A DNA stretch of 64,000 nucleotides from Eleginops maclovinus (lineage: Eukaryota; Chordata; Actinopteri; Perciformes; Eleginopidae): contig NC_086357.1 of NCBI RefSeq assembly GCF_036324505.1, positions 24,705,293-24,769,292 of the forward strand, in the 5' to 3' direction. Numbering within the stretch: the stretch's first letter is position 1; each line of letters begins with the position of its first letter. The position numbers were made by a program, and so were the translations under genes. Below, piece by piece: positions 23,203 through 37,081 of this stretch. The notes beneath the pieces are model-generated. The model was not told where the DNA came from, searched no databases, and worked only from the letters and a program-made list of their open reading frames with translations.

Positions 23203-24444
23203 TTAAACCCCGGAGAGCAGCTTTGTCAGGAGCACCTCTCGCTCTCCCAGCAGGTTGTCCCTCTTCAGGCTGGTGCCCTTGTTCACCACCTTGAACTTCA
23301 CCGACAGCTTCTTCACCTGCACGACGCTGATCGAGTCAAAGAAGAAGTCCTCGTTGAACACCGGGTTGCGGCTGTTCTTGATGATGTTGCTCCTCTGCTT
23401 CTGCATCTTGCCCGGGTTCAGGTACACGGACACGCAGCAGTTGATGCTCTTGATGTCGAAGTGCTTGTCGTAAAGACTCTCCGCCGCCAGTACGCGGATC
23501 AGCAGGCGGGAGGTGCTGGCGTCGTAGTTGGCGCTGATCCTCATCGTTCCTCCTTTGTGCAGGTTGACGGTGTGCTCCCGATGGTGGTCCGACAACCCGG
23601 CCCCACCAAAGGAAGATCCGTGGAGCCGCCGCTGGATGTTTGGGCTTGGTTCTGCCGAGCTGCACTCATCGGTGGAGAGGGAGCTGTGGCGAGCGAGCGA
23701 CCGTTTGGCCTTCACGACTTTGGCCTGCGTCTCCTGCGTGAAGATCTTGAGCAGCGATGCCGAGCGGGAGAGCAACGGAGAGCTGAAGGGCGAGGACTCG
23801 GCGGAGGAGCAGGTGTCGCTCTCGCCTCCGCTGAAGTACCGATACGGGTTCATGTGGGAGCTGTTACAGTCGGCGGGATTCAGATGGTTCCCCGCATCGC
23901 TGCTCCTCCCGTGGGTCTTCCTCTGGATGTTTGGGGAGGTGACGGGGCTGGTGAGCTCGCAGTGGAAAAGCGACTCTTTGCGGCGAGTGTGAGGGCTTTC
24001 CTTCAACGTCGCAAATCCATACGGTGTTTGAGTCTTGGGAACGTAAGGCAGGGACATGGCGGTTTGCGATTGAGGGTCTGCATTGGTGTCTCCAACATCG
24101 TCCGCGCTCTCGATCTGGATGATGTGACGGTTCGCGGCTCGCAGAAGGTTCTTGGTGTCACCGGCGAGCTTGGCCACCAGGCGTGGACTCCTCGGGCTGC
24201 TGATCTTCCTCCCGCCGCAATGACTTTGCTCCAAAGCGGCCGAGGGTTGCAGAGTTTCTTTGGGTTTCACTTGAGGAATCTCCGGCTCTGGGGCGCCGCT
24301 GACCAGCTTCGGAGGAATGAAGAAGTCCGGGATCTTGTCCGGGGTGAGGACGTTGCTGTAGGGGGCGCCTTTCCTATCTGCGTTTTCCCCCTGTCGCAGC
24401 ACGCCGGTCTCCACCGACCCGCGGATCTTATCCAGAACCCACAT
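23203..24444 (-). CDS. c2cd4c: C2 calcium-dependent domain-containing protein 4C
   Basis: A 413-residue protein in a single coding exon. The start MWVLDKIRGSVETGVLR and the block YSNVLTPDKIPDFFIPPKL (about residues 29-47) are hallmarks of C2CD4C, as are SPRLVAKL (about 84-91) and AMSLPYVPKTQTPYGFATLK...SPHTRRKESLFH. The middle is Ser-rich and probably disordered, with basic stretches (KAKRSLARHSS). Residues about 298-413 form a C2 domain (TMRISANYDASTSRLLIRVLAAESLYDKHF through NPVFNEDFFF to the GEREVLLTKLL end). C2 domains bind membranes or proteins, often with Ca2+; the role of C2CD4C is poorly known, while its paralogs C2CD4A/B are nuclear-localised and linked to inflammation and islet function. 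The ATG lies shortly after an acceptor; the upstream exon is non-coding. The GC-rich exon yields a long antisense open frame that is not a gene. Neighbouring cdc34 and ap3d1 support the 4C assignment. Confidence 0.93.
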   Translation of the reverse strand: MWVLDKIRGSVETGVLRQGENADRKGAPYSNVLTPDKIPDFFIPPKLVSGAPEPEIPQVKPKETLQPSAALEQSHCGGRKISSPRSPRLVAKLAGDTKNLLRAANRHIIQIESADDVGDTNADPQSQTAMSLPYVPKTQTPYGFATLKESPHTRRKESLFHCELTSPVTSPNIQRKTHGRSSDAGNHLNPADCNSSHMNPYRYFSGGESDTCSSAESSPFSSPLLSRSASLLKIFTQETQAKVVKAKRSLARHSSLSTDECSSAEPSPNIQRRLHGSSFGGAGLSDHHREHTVNLHKGGTMRISANYDASTSRLLIRVLAAESLYDKHFDIKSINCCVSVYLNPGKMQKQRSNIIKNSRNPVFNEDFFFDSISVVQVKKLSVKFKVVNKGTSLKRDNLLGEREVLLTKLLSGV

Positions 24445-25455
24445 GGTCCCACCGGACTGTGGGATGTGTGGGCGTGTGGGGAGGGTGCAGTCAGGCGAGT
24501 CTGCAATTATAACACACAGAGGGGGGAGGGAGTAGAGGAGCAGAGGGTTAATCCACAGGAAGCAGACAGATCAAAATAAAGGTGTTGCAGCTCTGATGAT
24601 CACGCACAATATGATGAAAGTATTTGTGGGATTAAGACGGAATAAACAGGAAACATTGCAGAACTTTTAGCGCTATTGACTCTATGCAGTAAAACTGAAT
24701 CTGCAAAAAGGCTCTTTGATGATCTGCAGCTCATTGACTCGGCTTATAACATTTATGCAAGGGATCCAAAAGATACAGGATTCAACAGGCAGCATTGAGA
24801 GGTCTTTTAACAGAGAAGAGATAGAAAATCAACCAGAATTTGACTGTTTTACAATATTAACCAAACATTAAAAACAGTCACAATTGATTTTAAACTGCAG
24901 AGTGGCTTTATTGATTGTTAGAGTAAATATAAAGCCAGTTTTGGAAAAGATTAACAAAACCAAATACGGTTCTTACTTATTTTAAAATCTTGACATTTGT
25001 AAAACGAATTCTTTATTACTTATCTTGATTGTTAGATATTAAATAATTATGGCACTTTGTCTTTTGCAGGCATTTTATACTTAAAACTAAGAAAATTCAG
25101 ATTTCATGCAAGGCTTTCTGTTGTACTCAAACAATATGAGGCTAGATGGAGAATAAAAAGCATCAGAAAAAATAACTTTATGGTCGATTTTGCATAATTA
25201 AATCATATTCATATTAATAAACCTGCCGCAGAGCATCGTTCCCCTTCTTCATATGATATTGATTTATCAGTTTTAATCAAAAAAGTTACGAGAAAACATT
25301 CGATAAAAGTTACTGACGGATATTAAATTCAACAGGTGCCGGAGGATCTTCCTCCAATTACGCAACACACCAAAACCTCTAACAAACCGTGTCCCTGAGT
25401 AATCTGTTCAAACACACTGCTCCTGTCTGCAGAAACGTGTTAATAAAATACTCAC
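24445..25455 (-). other. c2cd4c: c2cd4c 5' UTR remainder and single intron
   Basis: On minus two acceptors precede the ATG: AATTGCAG| with exon start at 24500, and CCCACAG| with exon start at 24456. The first has the better pyrimidine context. The intron runs from the donor GTGAGT at 25455-25450 and is about 955 bp, AT-rich and without recognisable genes. Confidence 0.6.
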
Positions 25456-25560
25456 AGCACAAACAGAAGACACACTCGTCTTAGTCCCCTCGCTCCGGCA
25501 GTAACAGGTGTTTTCTCCCCGGGTAAACTGTGCGCTGTGCGGCGCTGCTCTGCGCCTTCA
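25456..25560 (-). other. c2cd4c: c2cd4c non-coding exon 1
   Basis: A GC-rich 5' UTR segment downstream of a TATA box, ending in a strong donor (GCT|GTGAGT, GT at 25455-25454). The 5' end near 25560 is inferred from TATA spacing. Confidence 0.6.
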
Positions 25561-25586
25561 GTCGGTCTCTGCTGCGGAGCTCCGGG

Positions 25587-25593
25587 TTTTATA
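25587..25593 (-). promoter_or_regulatory. c2cd4c: TATA box of the c2cd4c promoter
   Basis: TATAAAA on minus within CCGGATATAAAACCCGG, about 30 bp upstream of the inferred start and about 130 bp upstream of the exon 1 donor. The location before a strong donor and in local high GC supports a real core promoter. Confidence 0.65.
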
Positions 25594-25599
25594 TCCGGC

Positions 25600-26466
25600 T
25601 CAGGCAGCAGCTGACCAATAAGATCAAACTGCACTCCTTCCAGGAGAAGTGGAAAAAAACACACTGGTTACATATCAAAGGAATCTAACTGGTAACATGT
25701 TCAACCAGCAGCCACAGGAACAAAGTCACAAAGTTTTATTATTGCATGTTTTATATTTCTACTCCACTTCTTCAGACAATATTGTACTTCTTGCTCCTCT
25801 ATAAAAGTTGGCAGGTTTATTCACTTCACAGATTCAGCTCAAATAACATGTAAATACTATAAAAAATAAATAAAAGTTGACATAATTACAGGTTAGGATA
25901 TCCAGCACCAGTATAAATATGAATTCAAATGAGCTTCACCTTTACCAGCTGTACGACACATAGAAGACATGATGCACTAATAACCGTAACCCAGTAACTT
26001 AACGGTATTTGGAAATCAAGTAGCTACTTCTGGTACTTGATGTATATGTTTCCATAAATAAATGTATACCTTTATTAAAGGAACAGTATTCATGTATTTA
26101 GTAACAGTATTTACAGTTAATTAAAGGGTATTTAGAATAAGTACCCTTTTGTCCGTTCAGCTATAATTTTGAGGTACTTGTACATGAATTTTAGGCCTTA
26201 AATAAAATTGTATTCTTTGACTCAGGAAGACATATTGTACTTTTCCTCGACTTCATTCATATGACAAACACAGAGATGGGGAAGTTAGAGGACAAATGTG
26301 CACATTGTACAATATAAATGGGCCATTATGAAGAATAAGACCCTTTTTTAATCTCAAAGGGGGATTTCAGTTTTTCACTCTGTTACTGAAGATATACGCA
26401 CAGGAATACAGATGTGCACAGCATGCATCTTTACAACGGAGAGGTGTCAAAGCAAAGTAGCATGAG
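25600..26466. other. upstream of c2cd4c, nothing further recognised
   Basis: AT-rich sequence. TACTTG/CAAGTA-rich text at 25980-26200 may be a decayed copy of the TACT-rich repeat found at 40185 and 50213. Confidence 0.35.
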
Positions 26467-26650
26467 GTTTTTCCGGCAGCAGTGAGCATTGGGTTTGGTT
26501 CCTTGCTCAAACACACCGCAGCAAGGCCCAGAAGGTGAACCGATTCATCTCCAGCTACCTATCCACACTCCTTTTGTTTGGACCAATCTGGACTTGAACC
26601 AGCGTTTGATTCCCTAGCCAAGTCCCTACAGACTGAGCTTCTGCCACCCA
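26467..26650 (-). repeat. tRNA-derived SINE, copy 3 (diverged, reverse)
   Basis: Read on minus it begins TGGGTGGCAGAAGCTCAGTC and contains GGTTCAAGTCCAGA (B box), then TTGAGCAAGGAACC, matching the body of the SINE at 541-857. The tail is lost. It is clearly older than the other two copies. Confidence 0.7.
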
Positions 26651-29074
<2,424 letters not shown>

Positions 29075-29382
29075 ATGTTTTGGTTTCAACGACGGCAGGG
29101 ACACCCTCCAGCTCAGTATGTAAACCATGTCAGATATTTCAGAGGTAATTACAGGCCTACCTGCTGAGGTCCTCTCAGAGTTCACGGTGCGGTGTGAAGA
29201 GGAGACACTTACCAGGAGGATTGCAGAGGACTGTTTTAACCCTCACCCCCTTCTGTCTCTGATCTGACGCAGGGTGAGACCCCTCTGCACTTTAAAGAGC
29301 CTCAACCTGTGACACTGCTGAGGAGAAACTGTTGAGATCAGTTTCTGTGCTAAAAAGAAATGTAAATCAGGAGCATCTATGC

Positions 29383-29427
29383 CTTGTAATAGAGTATTCC
29401 TAAGTTGTAGGAATACTATATTACAAG
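29383..29427. repeat. 20-bp inverted repeat with 5-bp loop
   Basis: The arm CTTGTAATAGAGTATTCCTA (29383-29402) pairs with 29408-29427 at 19 of 20 positions; the loop is AGTTG. It abuts the interspersed repeat that starts at 29428. Confidence 0.8.
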
Positions 29428-29870
29428 TAATCAATTCAAACTTTTTATTCATAGCACTTTTCATACTCAAAAGCGCTTAACTAAGAATAAACCTTACTAA
29501 ACCCTCTCATCCCAGGTGTTAAACAGATGAACACAAACACATAAGACAGAAGGGAATAAAATGGTAAAATAAGAATAAAAAGCCATAATAAAAAGATAAA
29601 TCTTCAGTTTGAAAAGGAAAAACTCTTGCATTCAGAGAAATGAACTTTTGCTATATAAAAAAAAAGCCTGATACTTTCTTTGAAATGCAGGGGAAATTCT
29701 TACATTTTTAAGAAAGGAACTCCTGTAGCCCAACAAAGACTTCAAAGACTGTCAGGACCAACCAGTTTACAAAAAATCTAATAAACCAAGAATCTTTAAA
29801 AACTAGGCTTATAAAAGAGGTCATCAGACAGTAATAAATATAACAGCAACTAAACGGGTGTAAACTGAAC
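29428..29870 (-). repeat. interspersed fish repeat fragment (approximate limits)
   Basis: Begins AACTTTTTATTCATAGCACT and TTTTCATACTCAAAAGCGCT, the start of a very common teleost repeat (TTTATATAGCACTTTTCATAC type), read here as the 3' end in reverse. Family not resolved. Confidence 0.45.
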
Positions 29871-31287
29871 AAACCGACCTGCCACAATCAAGCAAAATGG
29901 AACACATATAGTGGCTTGGCCAAACCAAATAGAAAACAAGGGGTGGTTAAGATTAACAGAAGACCAAAGGACACTGGAATAACCCAAATCCCCCCTTTGA
30001 CATGGAAGCATATATGGTTTGTCCCAATTTGCCCCTCTCTGCTGCTGGCAGGATTTATGAGTCCTCAGCTCTCAACCACACCGTCTGCTGAAGCAGGAAG
30101 TAACCTCCCCCAAAGACCACGGTAACTCAAAGACAACGAAAGTTCTTATCGAGTTAACTGTGATACAATATGTGGAAATAAACTAAATAATGTCAGCTGA
30201 CAAGCAAACAAAAAGTGTATTCAAATCAATTATGTGGTGTTAATTGCTGGAGTGTTTTACTGCAACTGATCTGAGGTAACTCGAGGGGAGGGTGCGGGGT
30301 AGTTGCTGTAACAATGAAGAACATCTCATCTTATCTCACACTATTAAAGCACGAGTGTTTGGTAGAAGAAATAGGCATCCCAATTTTCAGAAACTCAAGG
30401 TTCAGTTATTTACGTTGTGAAACTCCCAACAATATAAAGATACATGTGCATGTATTGTGACGTCAGTCAGTCTCTTAGAGATTTAAGACCTGAAAACCAG
30501 ATCTGATTCATGTAGACGTTTAATAATTAAGTGTATATTCATCAGAGCTTTACAATCTTGTTTGTTTGTTCATTGTTGTCTACAAAAAACGACATACAAA
30601 CGTTGAATAAAAACGGGTAATGCTTGAAAAATGCATGAATTGATTATTCAAAGTGAGTTCATCGACTAATTTATCAATCAATGTTTTAAAGAGCAAAAAC
30701 AGAACAAACCTAAAAATAATTTTAAAAAGACTAGGTTTCAACATACATTAATTAAAAACGACACGTGCGTTATCTTAAAATGGAAGCTGTCTCATCTGCT
30801 GAAACGTCTGAATGTCAGAGTACTCCATGCTCACACTGTTAACAGCTTCCTCTACGAAATAATGAGATCTGTAGAGGCACGTCTGTGGATCTTCAGCCGG
30901 AGAAAAGGTTAATGTGTCTGTTCTGCGCTCATTAAGAGGCCGGACCCTAAATCTCTGTCAGCGAGGAAGGTGAGGAACACCAAGGCAGCAAATAAAGAGA
31001 GACAGAAGAGCAGCTCTAAAGGGGGTTTACAGTGTTGTTAAAGTCCAATAGCTTGTTCTCTCAGTGGTTTGACTCACATCTTCTACTTTAAGGTATGAAC
31101 ATCATTCAAATGTAAATAAAAATGTAAAGTGTAGCAAATATTCCTTATGCAGAAAGGCCCCTTTCACAATGATGTGTGTCACTGGATCACAGGCTCAGGG
31201 CTGAGCTCATAACACTCCTTTATACACTGCTGGGTAGCTTGTGGATTTCCCTGAATGGCTTCCTAGAAGGACAACGCACCTGGCAAC
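29871..31287. other. intergenic, nothing recognised
   Basis: AT-rich non-coding sequence between c2cd4c and cdc34. Confidence 0.45.
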
Positions 31288-31597
31288 GCAGTGGCTCAGT
31301 CAGTAGGGGCTTGGAGTGGGAATCGTAGGGTCGCCGGTTCACGGTCCCAAACAGACATGAAATATGGAAAGTGGACTGCTACTTGGAGAGGTCCCAGTTC
31401 ACCTCCTAGGCCCTGCTGTGGTGCCCTTGAGCAAGGCACCGGACACCTCCAACCCCCCCTCCCCACTACCGCTGCACGGTAGCTGCCCACTGCTCCTAGT
31501 ACTAGGATGGGTTAAATGCAGAGGACCAATTTCACTGCGAGTGCTCTGCTGTGTGCATGTATGTGACTAATAAAGAGGGTTTCATCCTCCGACTCTA
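31288..31597 (+). repeat. tRNA-derived SINE, copy 2
   Basis: Same family and orientation as 541-857, and alignable end to end by eye with few differences. Its B box is changed (GGTTCACGGTCC), so it is probably less transcribable than copy 1. Confidence 0.85.
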
Positions 31598-31827
31598 TAA
31601 ACTTGATTCTGTTTCTGATTTTCTTTCTTATTTTTCCCGCAGCCCCGCGGCCCCTCGGCTGCAGCCTGGGCATGTATCCGCCCCTGGACGCGTCACAGGG
31701 TCCATTTTTACCCCTCTCCGTCTCATTGTTGCCATCCGTCTTTCTGCTTCTGCCAACCCGCTTCACACACAACTTCTGTTGCCTTGGAGACATCTCCTAT
31801 CCTGACACATGGACCAACACCCCCTTT

Positions 31828-31869
31828 CCTCTCTCTCTCTCTCTCTCTCTCTTCTCCCCCCCCCCCCCT
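31828..31869. repeat. (CT)n followed by poly(C)
   Basis: About 12 CT units, then TTCTCC and a run of 13 C. Confidence 0.9.
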
Positions 31870-31944
31870 TCATCTCTGACTCCTCTCACATTTCCTCACC
31901 TCTCCGGTCTGCTACAGTTCACACAGTTCACCCTTTCCTCGAAG

Positions 31945-32000
31945 GTCACAGAGGGCGCTGATCAGACTGCAAATCTGCAGCAGAACCACAAGAGGGCGGG
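31945..32000. promoter_or_regulatory. two CTCF-like motifs
   Basis: CACAGAGGGCGCTG near 31949 and CCACAAGAGGGCGGG at 31986-32000 both fit the AG-R-K-GGC core of the CTCF consensus. Motif-based inference only. Confidence 0.4.
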
Positions 32001-32057
32001 GACACATTTGTAATTACATTTTGTGAAATGTTAGTTTAAATATGAGAATATCTTATT

Positions 32058-32335
32058 ATAGGGCTCTATTATGCAGATGTTTCAGTTCTTATTTGTATTT
32101 TGTGTCTCTCCTGGGACAGGTCTCCATGCTTTAATGTTCAAAAAGCTCTTTATTGTTCTCATACTGCCTGTGCTGCAGCACCTCCTTTCACCCTCTGTCT
32201 GAAACCAGAGCCCAGTCTGCTCTCATTGGTTAATTGGCTGGTTCTGTTGTGATTTGTCAACCCGCCCCTAAGCCTATCACGTACAATGTGATGTCACTAT
32301 GTTACAGAAGTAAACAAAGAGTCCAATGGAGGCGT
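32058..32335 (-). mobile_element. hAT-like MITE, copy 2 (reverse)
   Basis: The complement of 32188-32230 matches the core of copy 1 at 20401-20442 almost base for base, including CAGACTGGGCTCTGG. The end GGGCTCTATTATGCAG resembles the end of copy 3. Confidence 0.65.
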
Positions 32336-32344
32336 TTCAGCCTC

Positions 32345-32446
32345 TTACTTGTATTCTTATTATCCTGTGTTTCACTCTCGTTCTGTTGCTGCCTCACCTG
32401 AATTTCCCTACAGGGATCAATAAAGGTCGATCTCATCTTATCTTAA
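32345..32446 (+). mobile_element. LINE 3' tail fragment
   Basis: AATTTCCCTACAGGGATCAA followed by TAAAGGTCGATC and TCTTATCTTA units is the typical end of fish CR1/Rex1-group LINEs. No coding part remains. Confidence 0.5.
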
Positions 32447-32455
32447 AACTGGTAA

Positions 32456-32471
32456 GGGGGGGGGGGGGGGG
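32456..32471 (+). repeat. poly(G), 16 nt
   Basis: Uninterrupted G16; one of several long G or C runs in 31.8-42 kb. Confidence 0.95.
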
Positions 32472-32946
32472 TCTTAGTGTAAGATCTGGCTGTGATCCAG
32501 CCTGCTTTCTACCCTGCAGTTTTAACAGTTTTCCCCCTATGTAAGACCACATGTAGGGAAGCAATGCTGCAAAACACCAGGAGGATTTCTTTAGGGTCTT
32601 CTGGATCATTCTGCTCCGCTGAACTGGCATTTGGATTGGAGACATGCAGGGTAAAATGTCAGACCTGAAACCCATGGAAATACCTTTTATTAACTCGCTG
32701 TATCTCAGCGGGGGGACACGGATGCATGACCTGAGAGCCGGAGGTGCAGGAAGTAATATCAGATTTTTTATTTAGGTGAAAGGAGCTTTACTACAGGTAA
32801 TGTCATGCTTTCGAAACCCGACTTACGTAGAAAAGCTACGGCAAAATATTAAAATGAATTATTATGTAAAATTACACATTCATAGTTATATTTTAATATC
32901 AATGTTTTATAATTAGTCATTTCTAAATGTGTGTTTTTCACTGTCA

Positions 32947-33187
32947 AGAGGCCCTATTCTGCTTTGGGGTTTTCACTTCCCTGTAGTGTGTTATATAGGT
33001 TTATGTGCATGTAAATGGTCTGCAAAGGCTAAAATCCCAAAGTTCCCTCCGGGGGAAATAGGAGCTGCAGCACAGGCAGTATGAGAAAAATAAGGAGTTT
33101 TTGAACATTAAAACATGGAGACATGTCCCAGTAGAGACAGAAAACACAAATATGAAGCTGAAAATGTGCAGAATATGACCCCTTTAA
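32947..33187 (+). mobile_element. hAT-like MITE, copy 3 (short)
   Basis: Left end GAGGCCCTATTCTGCT and right end TGCAGAATATGACCCC form imperfect inverted repeats. The stretch GAACATTAAAACATGGAGAC with ATGTCCCAGTAGAG is shared with copy 1. Confidence 0.65.
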
Positions 33188-33989
33188 TGTTGCAGCTGGG
33201 AAAGGTGGAGCTGGCTTTACTTATTGTATAGACTACTGGGTAGTTTAACCTTTAATTAAAGAAAATTAGAAGTTGATTTATGCTTTGCATCAGTAATATT
33301 ATACTAACAAGTTAGGAAAGGTTAGAAATATCCCCACAGAGCGGACCTGAAGCTCCAGCAATCAGCTTATTGACCTTCTTTTCTTTTGGCAGGTGAAACT
33401 TCTTTTCACAGACTGATGGTTTTCATTTTCCAGATCGTGGGGTCAATTTCCACAGGAAGAAATAAGAAAGTGGAAAATAATAAACCTGATAACCAATGCA
33501 GCATAAAAGAGCTCTGCGTGTGAGTTATACTGTCTACAGTAATGTGGAAATGACCAGAGGATACTTTGGCACTTTGATAGGAGAAAGTGGAATATATGGA
33601 TCATATTACTCTTTAATATCTATGTGAGACTGTAGCAGCGTGCCCTGCTGGAAGACAACGTCAGGGAACCATTATGAGCTTCCTCTCATGCTGTTGATTG
33701 CAGAATAGCAGACATTTGAGCTTCAAAAACAACCGAAAAATACCCACTTTTAATCCACTACTATTTAAAACAGTCAATAATAAATAACACTCACAAGAAA
33801 GACCGTTCTGACTGATTTCTGTGGTCGTTAAGGCTCTCTACAGACCACAGACACACCAGAAACAGGCTGCTGCTGCCCCCTAGAGGCACGCAGCAGTCAT
33901 ATAATAAATACAAATAGAGCAGTAATTCACTCAGAAAAAACTATGAAAACTAAGAAGAAACATGCAAAACAAACATGGTAAGAGTTTAT
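33188..33989. other. intergenic, nothing coding recognised
   Basis: AT-rich; contains the CTCF-like motif at 33872-33886. Confidence 0.45.
33872..33886 (-). promoter_or_regulatory. CTCF-like motif
   Basis: GCTGCCCCCTAGAGG; the complement CCTCTAGGGGGCAGC matches the 15-bp CTCF core at 14 positions. Confidence 0.45.
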
Positions 33990-34325
33990 GTCTCCTCTAA
34001 CACAAGGTTATTGCACAGTTTTTAGTCTAACCTCAGAAACAGCTTTTCCCAGAACACCGTAACCCTCACACTCAGGACTAGCCCACCACCGCACTCCCCT
34101 TTGAATGTGATGATGGTTCATCACACTCAGGGACATTGCACTCATTTAAAATGTCTTTATTTATTATTTATAACATCTATATTTATCTCTATATGTCCAA
34201 ACCCTGCACCTTATATTTGTTCTGTGAGTTAATTGAACACTAATGTGCTTTATTACTATTTGCTGCTTTCTGGTTGGATGTAATCTGTGTTTCATTGTAC
34301 AATAAAGTTGAATGTAATCTAAAGT
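33990..34325 (+). mobile_element. LINE 3' end fragment
   Basis: AGCTTTTCCCAGAACACCGT resembles the final coding block (F-F-P-R/T-A) of fish LINEs. The 3' end TTCATTGTACAATAAAGTTG followed by AATGTAATCTAAAG is a familiar LINE tail. Confidence 0.55.
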
Positions 34326-34996
34326 AAACTTGCAGAAACACATGTTTCCATAAAGCTGCATTGCCTAATAAGTTGGATATCCTAAAAAGCTAATACCTGC
34401 AAATGAACCTAACACTCCTTTCATACATTCAGTAAAGCCAGAATAAGTCTAATTCTTCATATGCAACTTGTTTCTGAAAAGAATCTGAACAAAACCCCAG
34501 CAGAAATTCAAATATTTATTCTCATTTGGTCTAAAAAATGTAGGAAAAGTGAAAAATCAAAGGGGCTGTTTTTGTCAGCTCAAAACCCAACATACATGAT
34601 ATAAAACAGAGAGAAGCCAGACATCTTCAACTGAAGTGATCAGAATAGTTGATGATTCTTGCTGTGAATTTGCAGCTCTTCTGTACATGTTTTGGTGCAA
34701 AGCGAGAAATAGAGGAACGGGAGAAGGAAACCTTTTGCATTTCCCAAATTCCCACTTGGAACATAAAAACATGGAAAGCATCAGAAAACACTTTCAGATT
34801 CTCACCCACCCGAAGCAGGGTGACCACTGACCGGGTACACATCTCCACTCTCCTCTCTGTGGTACCGCTAAAAGGTTTAAAAATAAAAGGGAAAAAAGGA
34901 CACAAGTGACTTAAGGAGCTAACCCCTGAAACCATTCCAGTTCAAAATCGGCACCCATTTACCCTGCACCTCAATAATAACACACAAAAAACAGTC
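34326..34996. other. intergenic, nothing recognised
   Basis: Non-coding sequence just beyond the inferred cdc34 3' end. Confidence 0.45.
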
Positions 34997-36105
34997 AATA
35001 TCTAATAAAGATCTTTATTTCAGATTTTAAATAGATTTACAAACCATAAGAAAAAAAGGAAATATAAACAAGAAAAGAAAAACATCAAGTGATCATCAAA
35101 TATCCACATGTGCATATCCAGGTAGAGATTGTAAACAGTCCTTTGAAGCCGAACAGCGAGACTCCCCGGGGTTCACTCAGCCGGAGAAAGGATGTTTGTT
35201 TGTTTAGTTGTTTGTCGTTTCCTGAGGTTCTTGTAGTTTTCTGTAATTATCTGCTGGGTTTCTTTTAAATCCCTCAGTGATGCTGACACAGAGCTCAGAG
35301 AACCGGGGGGCGGCGAGAAAGACGATAAAATAACAGCAGTTTGACAAAAAATAATGAAATCCCGTTCACCCTGAAAACGTAAAACTAAATGGGGGGGGGG
35401 GGGGGGCTGTGTAATGAACATCAGTCCATTCTTTTTATTAGGAGTGTTCATAACTAGTCTATACGTCTGTGTGGGGTCATATTCTGCTGCTATAACTGTG
35501 AGTAACGATCATTCCTCCATGAACGATCCTGGGTTTCTTTTAACAATCAGGTGAATTTCTGTAGCATTTCAAACATTGAAGATAGAAAACATTGCAATCT
35601 GGAAAAACAAAATGACATCAAAACAATAAAAGAAGCCCCCCTCCCCAATTTCAAAAAAACCAAAGAAGAGACAACCCTCAGCCCATTCACAACGCAACCG
35701 TTTCAGATAAAATTGAGTAGAGGACTTCTGTCCCCCCCCCCCCCCCCTGTCTGAAACCACAGAGGGGTCTTAAACAGCATGCTACTGAAGAGTTGTTCTC
35801 CTGCTCATGCTCGACCCCCACCCCATTTCTCCTTAGCGCATCGTATAAGTCAGCGAATAAACGGAAAGAGCTAGAATTTAAATGTTAGAAACACTGCTGG
35901 GTGTGTCCCGTTTGAAGAGGCCTCTGACAGTGTGGACTGGAAACAACCCCCCCCCCCTCTGCTCAGGTTCAGAATCACTCACACTGCTACCTGATCTCCT
36001 CTGAGGTAACAGGGTTCATTTACTCAGGTGAGTTAAGATGGCTGCAGCCCAGTGGAGCGTTTCAGAGGAGGAGGGGGGGGGGGGGGTGAGAGAGCCACAG
36101 AGCCA

Positions 36106-36120
36106 CCACTAGGGGGTGGG
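36106..36120 (+). promoter_or_regulatory. CTCF-like motif
   Basis: CCACTAGGGGGTGGG matches the CTCF core at 14 of 15 positions (T for C in GGC). Confidence 0.4.
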
Positions 36121-37032
36121 CTGTGAGGAAGGCCAGTGTAGACGCTCTGTGCTACTCTGAGTTAGAATAACAGACATGGAGACGGATAAATCAAACGTCC
36201 ACCTCTGAAGCTCCACAGGTTGTGAGACTCTCTGTCCTGCCACGTTTAAAGCACTGCATATTGAGTTCAAGCACTGACTGCATAGGTTGTGTTTAAAAGT
36301 ACAGTACATTGGATTCCAGCAGCGAGCTGTTCTGAACGCATCCAGACCACGAGTAGCACGTGCTCGTGTGATGAAGGCTGCGTGGCAGTGGGAGGACGTT
36401 TCTGATCTACATTCCCGTCTTTTTAGCTCGGCTGTTGGATTGCACACCTTTCTCTTTCTCACACCCCAGACAAATCAGACAAACGCTGCTATAAATAAAT
36501 CCCATTGGGAGTCACAGTATCCCCACCTGAGGCCTTGTGAGCTCGAATATCCCCCTCTGCTGTCTGTCCAACAAGTCTTTCAGATCTGTGATTTCAGGGA
36601 GTGAGGGGAAGGCACAAGGGAGTGTGAACAGCTTTTTTTTTTATGGATGACTTCCCTGTTTGGAGCAGCACAAGCCCTGAGGCTCAAAAAAAAAAACAAT
36701 AAAAAAAAAGGTCAGAGGTGAAGCATGGCAGGGCTTCAAACAGCCCGCTAACAGGAGGTCACACACATGGCTCAGAAGTGACTCAGCTTTTCCTACACAC
36801 ACACATGTGCACCATTTTCTTCTAAATGAGCTTCCTGCTTGTTTGACTCGGATCTGATCGGACCTGTGATGTTGCATTCCGGCTCGCTGATGTCGAGAGA
36901 AGGCTTGAGTTCTCCTCAGGACACATTTTCAGCGAGAAATGTTGCCATCAGAGAGACTTCTGGAGGAAGGAGCAGGTCCTATAACCTGGTATCAGTGCAG
37001 GGAAAGAGAAGCTGTTACTGTAGGGTGTGCTG

Positions 37033-37033
<1 letters not shown>

Positions 37034-37080
<47 letters not shown>
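37034..37080 (+). repeat. (GT)n microsatellite
   Basis: About 23 TG units just beyond the cdc34 stop codon, probably within the transcript's 3' UTR. Confidence 0.95.

Positions 37081-37081
<1 letters not shown>

Noticed and set aside
23461..24579. 372-codon plus-strand open frame
   Set aside because: It lies antisense to the GC-rich c2cd4c coding exon, its translation has no recognisable domain, and stop-free antisense frames are expected from the codon bias of that exon.
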